Below, piece by piece: positions 16,117-20,786 of a stretch of 20,786 bases of DNA (its first letter is position 1; every line of letters begins with the position of its first letter). Below the pieces are notes generated by a model. It saw only the letters and a program-made list of their open reading frames with translations. It searched no databases and was not told the origin of the DNA. Both the position numbers and the translations under genes were made by a program. Origin of the DNA: an uncultured Lachnospiraceae bacterium (lineage in GTDB: Bacteria > Bacillota > Clostridia > Lachnospirales > Lachnospiraceae). The stretch is taken from positions 1-20,786 of the forward strand of contig CAJTZH010000049.1 in the NCBI GenBank assembly GCA_910584325.1, written 5' to 3'.

Positions 16117-17556
16117 ATGAAAATAATGAAAAAAATTTTTTTGAAAATATGGCAGTATCATGTAATCCCGCTTCTGGTAATGGCAGGAGTATTTATCAAT
16201 AAAGTCTGGCCCCTTTTATCGATATCCAGATATAATCATTCCAATGCAGATGATTTCTGGATGTCCAGTAATTCTCATTTTATATGGGAAGATACACATT
16301 CTTTCTGGGCGACAGTGGCCGGTGGGTTTCAAAATGCGGTTCATATCTGGAAGAATTGGGACGGATGCTTCCTCAGTATGTTTATCGGGTGCCTCCCTCC
16401 TGTGGCATTTCACGAAAAATATTACAAATATACGTTTGTGATTATTGCCGGCATGCTTGCGATTGGTGTGACGGCACTGTTATATGTGTTGTTGGTTCGT
16501 ATGTTTAAATTTCCGATAATACATTGGCTGTTAATTACCATGGCAATGTTAATCATGTTTTTTAATTTCATGCCGTCAATAAAAGAAGCATATTACTGGT
16601 GGGTCGGGGGAATTAACTACGCGTTCTTAACAGGGATTTTACTTCTTTCACAGGCTTTGCTGCTTGAATATATTGTAAGCGACAGCAAAATATGTCTGGG
16701 ATTCGGGTCGTTTTTTGCATTTTGCGTGGGAATCGGGAATCTGTTGTCAGGACTTGTAAATCCGGTTATTCTTGTGCTGGAGCTGACCGTATTGCTTTTT
16801 GTATACAAGAAGGAAAAGATTTTGTTTCTTATTCCGACGATTTGCGCAATTGCAGGTCTGTTATGTAACGTACTGGCACCAGGGAATTTAATTCGCGGCG
16901 GCAGCGAATTATTCCATAATCCGGTTATTGGTTCTATTTTTAAGACGATTGCCGTATCGGCAAAGTTTATACCGGAGTTTTTTAAGAAACCGATGTTCTG
17001 GCTCTGTTTGTTTATTTTGGTACTGATTGTAGACGGAATTGCAAAAGGAAAGACCACATACAGATTCCGCTATCCGCTTCTCTTTGTTGTGATAGCATTT
17101 GGTGTTTACTGTTCAGTGTTTACACCGGTTGTATACGTGGGAAGTGCGTATTACGGGCGATGTAAGAATGTTTCTTTTTATATATTTTTATTTATGCTGC
17201 TGCTGGATGCACTTTATATTACAGGATGGGCATTTCAAAAATTTTCACTGCGGTTAAACGATTTTGTAAAAAAGGGAATGGTATATGTATCGCTTATTTT
17301 GGTCTTAATTTCCGTTAAAGTGGACTGGCTGTATTTTGACAGCGAGCTTGCGAGAGAATCTATGAGAATCGGTCAGGCGCAGGAGTTTCACGCAAAGGTG
17401 ATGGGGAGGTTTAACAAGTATTATGACGATAGTATCAGAGAGGTTTATGTGGAACCGATTGAATGGATTCCCACTGTTTTTTACTGGGATGACGACTGTC
17501 TGAAAGACTTAGAACATTATTTTCAAAAAGACTTTATAAAAGTTCTTGAAGAATAG
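16117..17556 (+). CDS. DUF6056-like polytopic membrane protein (GT-C-like)
   Basis: A 479-residue integral membrane protein with about ten hydrophobic segments: near residues 13-35, 104-127, 132-151, 166-186, 194-209, 213-230, 236-253, 291-308, 320-340, 353-371 and 388-402. The extracytoplasmic-style N-terminal loop carries NADDFW (43-48) and WKNWDGCF (78-85), followed by YYWWVGGINYA (159-169) and LAPGNLIRGG (253-262). These resemble DUF6056 proteins, often annotated as GT-C-fold glucosyltransferase-like; the aspartate pair in the first loop fits a polyprenyl-phosphate-sugar-using GT-C enzyme. Substrate is unknown. The C-terminal ~75 residues are soluble. It has its own promoter and sits between rpmF and plsX, which are usually adjacent, so it is probably a lineage-specific insertion. 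Confidence 0.75.
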   Translation: MKIMKKIFLKIWQYHVIPLLVMAGVFINKVWPLLSISRYNHSNADDFWMSSNSHFIWEDTHSFWATVAGGFQNAVHIWKNWDGCFLSMFIGCLPPVAFHEKYYKYTFVIIAGMLAIGVTALLYVLLVRMFKFPIIHWLLITMAMLIMFFNFMPSIKEAYYWWVGGINYAFLTGILLLSQALLLEYIVSDSKICLGFGSFFAFCVGIGNLLSGLVNPVILVLELTVLLFVYKKEKILFLIPTICAIAGLLCNVLAPGNLIRGGSELFHNPVIGSIFKTIAVSAKFIPEFFKKPMFWLCLFILVLIVDGIAKGKTTYRFRYPLLFVVIAFGVYCSVFTPVVYVGSAYYGRCKNVSFYIFLFMLLLDALYITGWAFQKFSLRLNDFVKKGMVYVSLILVLISVKVDWLYFDSELARESMRIGQAQEFHAKVMGRFNKYYDDSIREVYVEPIEWIPTVFYWDDDCLKDLEHYFQKDFIKVLEE

Positions 17557-17558
17557 TA

Positions 17559-17587
17559 TTGATATAAGTTAAAATTTAGTATATTAT
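17559..17587 (+). promoter_or_regulatory. Possible promoter for plsX
   Basis: TTGATA (17559-17564) and TATTAT (17582-17587) with a 17-base spacer, just after the DUF6056-like gene. If used, the transcript would carry the 169-base structured element as a leader before plsX. The region is AT-rich, so chance is a real alternative. Confidence 0.35.
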
Positions 17588-17651
17588 GTATTAGTATTTG
17601 ATGATACACCTTAAAAATATTTGTTTGATGACAGAAGAATGATGTTTTTTA

Positions 17652-17820
17652 CGTTTTTGTCAATCTTAGTTTTATTGAAAGACCCTTGCCGCTAAAGGCA
17701 GCACAGATAGATTGCCGAAAAACGTATCCGGAAAACGCGTTTTCAGTGTACGTTTTTATGTAATTTCTTCCTCGCATGTGCGAGGAGAGTCTTTCAATAA
17801 AACTAAGATTGACAAAAACG
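17652..17820. repeat. 169-bp palindromic element A with 32-bp perfect terminal inverted repeats
   Basis: Arms 17652-17683 and 17789-17820 are exact reverse complements (32 bp) beginning CGTTTTTGTCAATCTTAG. Inside are three hairpins: TGCC/GGCA (17687-17700), a long one AAAAACGTA...TACGTTTTT (17718-17757) enclosing the perfect palindrome GAAAACGCGTTTTC, and CCTCGC-ATGT-GCGAGG (17770-17785). The whole can fold as a four-way cloverleaf or extrude as a cruciform. No ORF of its own and no clear target-site duplication. It ends 42 bases before plsX and fills most of the 306-base gap there. Confidence 0.85.
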
Positions 17821-17862
17821 CGGCAGAATACTAAATCTGTCATCCAACAGGAATGGAGTAAC

Positions 17863-18864
17863 ATGAAAGATAAAATTATTGTTGCTGTTGATGCCATGGG
17901 TGGAGACAACGCACCGGCGGAGATTGTCAAGGGTGCGGTTCTTGCTGTAAATTCCAGCGATAACATTTATGTGGTTTTGCTTGGTAACGAGGAAGCGGTA
18001 GGTTCTGAACTGGCAAAATACACATATAATAAAGAAAAGATTTCGGTTAAGAACACGACGGAAGTTATTGAAACGGGTGAACCGCCGGTTATGGCAATCA
18101 AGAAAAAGAAAGACTCGTCTTTGGTGGCAGGCATGCATATGGTTAAGGAAGGCAATGCAGACGCGATTGTTTCGGCAGGCAGTTCCGGTGCCATATTAGT
18201 TGGCGGACAGGTTATCGTAGGCAGAATTAAAGGTGTGGAAAGACCGCCGCTTGCACCGTTAATCCCAACGCTTAAAGGGGTTTCTTTATTGGTGGACTGC
18301 GGAGCGAATGTAGATGCGAGGGCGTCTCATCTTGTTCAGTTTGCCAGAATGGGTTCTATTTATATGGAACATGTTATGGGAGTAAAGAACCCGAAGGTGG
18401 CGATTGTAAATATCGGCGTGGAGGAGGAAAAAGGCAACCAGCTTGTGAAAGAGACGTATCCTCTGCTTAAAAATTGTGCCGATATCAATTTTGTAGGAAG
18501 CATAGAAGCGCGCGACATTCCAAACGGAGATGTAGATGTGATTGTATGCGAGGCTTTTGTGGGAAATGTAATCCTAAAACTTTATGAGGGTGTAGGAGCT
18601 GCGCTGATTCAGAAAGTCAAGCAGGGAATGATGACATCGTTTCGCAGTAAAATCGGAGCGCTTCTTGTAAAACCGGCTCTTAAAGAAACACTCAAGTCCT
18701 TTGATGCCAGTGAATACGGCGGAGCGCCGCTCATCGGACTCAACGGTCTTGTTGTAAAAACTCATGGAAATTCTTCTTCAAAGGAGGTGTGTGCGGCAAT
18801 CAGGCAGTGTGCAACATTTATGGAGCAGGAAATTAATGAGAAAATAAAAGAAATGTTAAATTAG
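17863..18864 (+). CDS. plsX: Phosphate acyltransferase PlsX
   Basis: Converts acyl-ACP to acyl-phosphate for phosphatidic acid synthesis at the membrane surface. The 333-residue protein starts MKDKIIVAVDAMGGDNAP, the family signature, and has GEPPVMAIKKKKDSS, SAGSSGAILVGG and ERPPLAPLIPT. The open frame extends upstream through element A, but the conserved start and GGAG at 17855-17858 fix the ATG at 17863. acpP follows 21 bases later, as in many Firmicutes, providing its acyl donor partner. The usual immediate neighbour rpmF is displaced by the DUF6056-like gene. Confidence 0.97.
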   Translation: MKDKIIVAVDAMGGDNAPAEIVKGAVLAVNSSDNIYVVLLGNEEAVGSELAKYTYNKEKISVKNTTEVIETGEPPVMAIKKKKDSSLVAGMHMVKEGNADAIVSAGSSGAILVGGQVIVGRIKGVERPPLAPLIPTLKGVSLLVDCGANVDARASHLVQFARMGSIYMEHVMGVKNPKVAIVNIGVEEEKGNQLVKETYPLLKNCADINFVGSIEARDIPNGDVDVIVCEAFVGNVILKLYEGVGAALIQKVKQGMMTSFRSKIGALLVKPALKETLKSFDASEYGGAPLIGLNGLVVKTHGNSSSKEVCAAIRQCATFMEQEINEKIKEMLN

Positions 18865-18885
18865 GAATAATGAAAGGAAATTGTT

Positions 18886-19116
18886 ATGGAATTCGAAAAG
18901 TTACAGAAAATTATTGCAGAGGTATTGAACGTTGATGCAGATGAAATCACCATGGAGACAACTTTTGTAGATGATTTGGGAGCAGATTCTCTTGATGTAT
19001 TTCAGATTTTAATGGGAATTGAAGAAGAATTTGATATTGAAATTGCCAATGACGCGGCAGAGAATATCGTAACTGTAGCAGATGCTGTAGAGCAGGTAAA
19101 AGCAGCTATCAATTAA
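18886..19116 (+). CDS. acpP: Acyl carrier protein
   Basis: A 76-residue acidic carrier for fatty acid synthesis. The phosphopantetheine attachment serine is S35 in GADSLD. The four-helix sequence pattern (FEKLQKIIAEVL, SLDVFQILMGIEEEF, ADAVEQVKAAI) is complete. AAGGAAA precedes the ATG. It is in operon with plsX and followed by a terminator. Confidence 0.97.
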   Translation: MEFEKLQKIIAEVLNVDADEITMETTFVDDLGADSLDVFQILMGIEEEFDIEIANDAAENIVTVADAVEQVKAAIN

Positions 19117-19146
19117 TTCAACAATTTGAATAAAAATTACATGGAT

Positions 19147-19182
19147 GAGACTGTCCGGATCGGGCGGTCTCAAGTTTTCTTG
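19147..19182 (+). terminator. Rho-independent terminator after acpP
   Basis: An 11-bp stem GAGACTGTCCG / CGGGCGGTCTC (two G-U pairs in RNA) with a GAT loop, followed by AAGTTTTCTT. The T-run is interrupted, so termination may be partial and allow read-through to rnc-smc. Confidence 0.68.
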
Positions 19183-19191
19183 CGTTTACAC

Positions 19192-19358
19192 AGGAACCGG
19201 TGATTTTTTTCACAAAAGGTCTGCGCTGCTTTGGCAGCGCAGATACTGTGGGGAGGAACGCGATAGGGAAAGTTTACTTTCATAATCGCGTTCTTTCCCA
19301 CAGTATCCGTATCACGAAGTGATGCCCACTTTTGTAATAGAAAAGTTCACTGTTTCCT
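19192..19358. repeat. 167-bp palindromic element B, structurally related to element A
   Basis: Outer arms pair imperfectly: AGGAACCGGTGA with TTCACTGTTTCCT, then ACAAAAG (19212-19218) with CTTTTGT. Inside are three hairpins: TCTGCGCTGC-TTTG-GCAGCGCAGA (19220-19243), a ~22-bp stem ATACTGTGGGG...CCCACAGTAT (about 19242-19307) with an inner GAAAG-TTTA-CTTTC, and GTATCAC-GAA-GTGATGC (19309-19325). It has the same order and size as the element before plsX, and shares GGCAGCRCAGATA at the 3' side of hairpin 1. It lies between the acpP terminator and rnc, and holds no ORF. Confidence 0.75.
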
Positions 19359-19382
19359 TAAATCGCATTTTTAAGGAGAGAT

Positions 19383-20090
19383 ATGCAAAATAAAGATTTG
19401 GACGAGCTTGAAACAAAAATAAGATATTGCTTCCGGGACAAGCAAATATTGCGCACCGCCATGACGCACAGTTCCTTTTCTAACGAGTGTCATATGAGGA
19501 AAATTGACTGTAATGAACGGCTGGAATTTCTCGGGGACGCAGTCCTTGAAATAACGGTCAGCGATTATTTATATCATCTGACGCCGGAATTATCCGAAGG
19601 AAAAATGAGTACCACAAGGGCGAGTATCGTTTGTGAACCGACGCTTGCGCTTTGCTGTCGGGAAATAGACCTTGGCAGCTATCTTTTGATAGGAAAAGGT
19701 GAGGAACACACAGGGGGAAGAGAGAGAGATTCAATTCTTTCAGATGCAATGGAAGCGCTGATAGGGGCAATTTATCTGGATGGTGGCATTACTAGCGCAA
19801 AAGAGTTTATCTATCGTTTTATCTTAAACGATATAGAAAGCAAGACGCTCTTTTATGATAGTAAGTCTATCCTGCAGGAATTGGTTCAGGCGGAGGGAAA
19901 GGGCAGGCTTGTTTACAGCCTGATTGACGAGACGGGACCCGACCATGCCAAGACATTTACAGCCGAAGCAAGATTTGGAGATACCGTTTTGGGAACGGGA
20001 AGCGGCAAAAGTAAAAAGGCTGCGGAACAGGAAGCGGCATATGCAGCCATACTCCGTATAAAACAGAGAAAGAATGAGGATAGAAAATAA
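19383..20090 (+). CDS. rnc: Ribonuclease III
   Basis: Cleaves double-stranded RNA, including rRNA precursors. The 235-residue protein has the nuclease signature ERLEFLGDAVLE (E48, D52), the second metal site SDAMEALIGAIYLDGG (D121, E124) and a C-terminal double-stranded RNA-binding domain beginning DSKSILQELVQ and ending KKAAEQEAAYAAILRI. AAGGAGAG six bases before the ATG fixes the start. The TAA overlaps the smc ATG by one base. The strongly structured element immediately upstream would, if transcribed, be a plausible substrate for autoregulation, which is known for rnc in some bacteria. Confidence 0.97.
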   Translation: MQNKDLDELETKIRYCFRDKQILRTAMTHSSFSNECHMRKIDCNERLEFLGDAVLEITVSDYLYHLTPELSEGKMSTTRASIVCEPTLALCCREIDLGSYLLIGKGEEHTGGRERDSILSDAMEALIGAIYLDGGITSAKEFIYRFILNDIESKTLFYDSKSILQELVQAEGKGRLVYSLIDETGPDHAKTFTAEARFGDTVLGTGSGKSKKAAEQEAAYAAILRIKQRKNEDRK

Positions 20091-20707
20091 TGTATTTAAA
20101 AAGTATAGAGGTACAGGGCTTTAAGTCATTTGCGAACAGAATACTTTTTGAGTTCCATAACGGTATCACAGGAATTGTAGGACCCAACGGAAGTGGTAAG
20201 AGTAATGTCGCGGACGCGGTACGTTGGGTTTTGGGAGAGCAGAGAGCAAAACAGCTTCGCGGTGCGAAGATGGAGGATGTCATTTTTTCAGGTACGGAAA
20301 TCAGAAAACCGGTAAGCTACGCTTATGTGGCGATTACGTTAGACAATTCCGACAGGGCGCTTCCGGTGGAATATGACGAGGTTGTTGTCACAAGAAAAGT
20401 CTTCCGTTCCGGTGAGAGCGAATATCTGATTAACGGAAATACATGCCGTTTAAAAGACGTGAATGAGCTGTTTTACGATACTGGTATTGGTAAAGAGGGG
20501 TATTCAATTATCGGACAGGGACAGATAGACCGAATCTTAAGTGGTAAGCCTGAGGAGCGCAGAGAGCTGTTTGACGAGGCGGCAGGTATTGTCAAGTTTA
20601 AACGGCGTAAAGCGGCAGCCATTAAGAAACTTGAGGACGAGCAGACCAATCTTACGCGTGTGAACGATATTCTATTGACATCCACGCTCTGCCCGGCAAA
20701 TAGGTAG
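20090..20707 (+). pseudogene. smc: Chromosome segregation protein SMC, N-terminal fragment broken by a chimeric junction
   Basis: Residues 1-195 are the N-terminal ATPase head of SMC: MYLKSIEVQGFKSFANR, Walker A GPNGSGKSNV (31-40), AVRWVLGEQ, and the Q-loop region YSIIGQGQIDRILSGKPEER. Intact SMC is near 1180 residues, with hinge and C-terminal head. After NDIL (about base 20672) the sequence stops resembling SMC, and twelve foreign codons lead to TAG at 20705-20707. The foreign DNA reads as a transporter on the opposite strand. smc is normally essential for chromosome segregation under fast growth, so an assembly artefact at the contig end is more likely than a real truncation. The TAATG overlap with rnc indicates translational coupling. 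Confidence 0.85.
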
Positions 20708-20786
20708 GTCAGCATTGGTGTGAGAAAGGGTGCCAGGATGGTAGAGATTCCGGTCATGCCCACTGACAGGGGAACATCTCCCTTGG
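20674..20786 (-). CDS. Internal fragment of a bile acid:sodium symporter (BASS) family protein
   Basis: Reading leftward from the right edge the minus strand encodes GDVPLSVGMTGISTILAP, then FLTPMLTYLFAGQSVDV, typical of a mid-protein segment of BASS-family transporters. The frame is open to the window edge and loses similarity where smc begins. Its GC content is about 55% by count, visibly higher than the flanking genes. It has neither start nor end here. It is probably from another locus or organism joined to smc. Confidence 0.7.

Noticed and set aside
17809..17837. Promoter for plsX starting from TTGACA in the right arm of element A
   Set aside because: The -35 is perfect but the position 17 bases on reads TAAATC, a poor -10; kept only as a remark on the element.
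17776..17862. Upstream extension of the plsX reading frame through the right arm of element A
   Set aside because: The family begins at MKDKIIVAVDAMGGD, a GGAG precedes that ATG, and the extension is translated palindrome sequence without conservation.

Overview
The window looks like chromosomal DNA from a low-to-moderate GC Gram-positive anaerobe of the Clostridia, most likely a Lachnospiraceae species. Three things point there: Firmicutes-type ribosome binding sites and sigma-A promoters, the gene order yceD-rpmF-(insert)-plsX-acpP-rnc-smc next to acetate kinase and tmcAL, and the polA-coaE-ftsA-like-walJ run. This is inferred from gene content and order; no 16S gene is present.

Left third (1-7978): the last 17 codons of an unknown gene, then polA (DNA polymerase I with a decayed proofreading domain), coaE (overlapping polA by one base), a 697-residue FtsA-like actin-fold protein with an unusual C-terminal tail, a WalJ/YycJ-type metallo-hydrolase, and the conserved ACT-domain (UPF0237) plus UPF0210/DUF711 pair of unknown function. 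Middle (7992-11445): a class I DAHP synthase, a GT11 fucosyltransferase-like enzyme, a Gtf3/galactofuranosyltransferase-like enzyme, and a small heptad-repeat coiled-coil protein encoded by 21-bp tandem repeats. All of these lie on the plus strand with short gaps. The two glycosyltransferases suggest a small surface-glycan module.

Right half: tmcAL lies on the minus strand. It is followed by a PduL-type phosphotransacylase and ackA under one promoter (acetyl-CoA to acetate with ATP formation), an IS3-family remnant, then yceD-rpmF under a near-perfect promoter and ending in a terminator. A DUF6056-like membrane protein with its own promoter then interrupts the usual rpmF-plsX adjacency. After it come plsX and acpP (phospholipid and fatty acid synthesis), rnc and the start of smc.

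The most unusual structure is a pair of about 168-bp intergenic elements, before plsX (17652-17820) and before rnc (19192-19358). Each has long inverted ends enclosing three hairpins, and both share the core GGCAGCRCAGATA. They look like members of one small palindromic repeat family (MITE-like or structured-RNA-like). The smc gene breaks off near base 20674, and the last ~113 bases encode, on the minus strand, an internal piece of a bile acid:sodium symporter-family protein. This is most simply a chimeric contig end, but a real rearrangement is not excluded.
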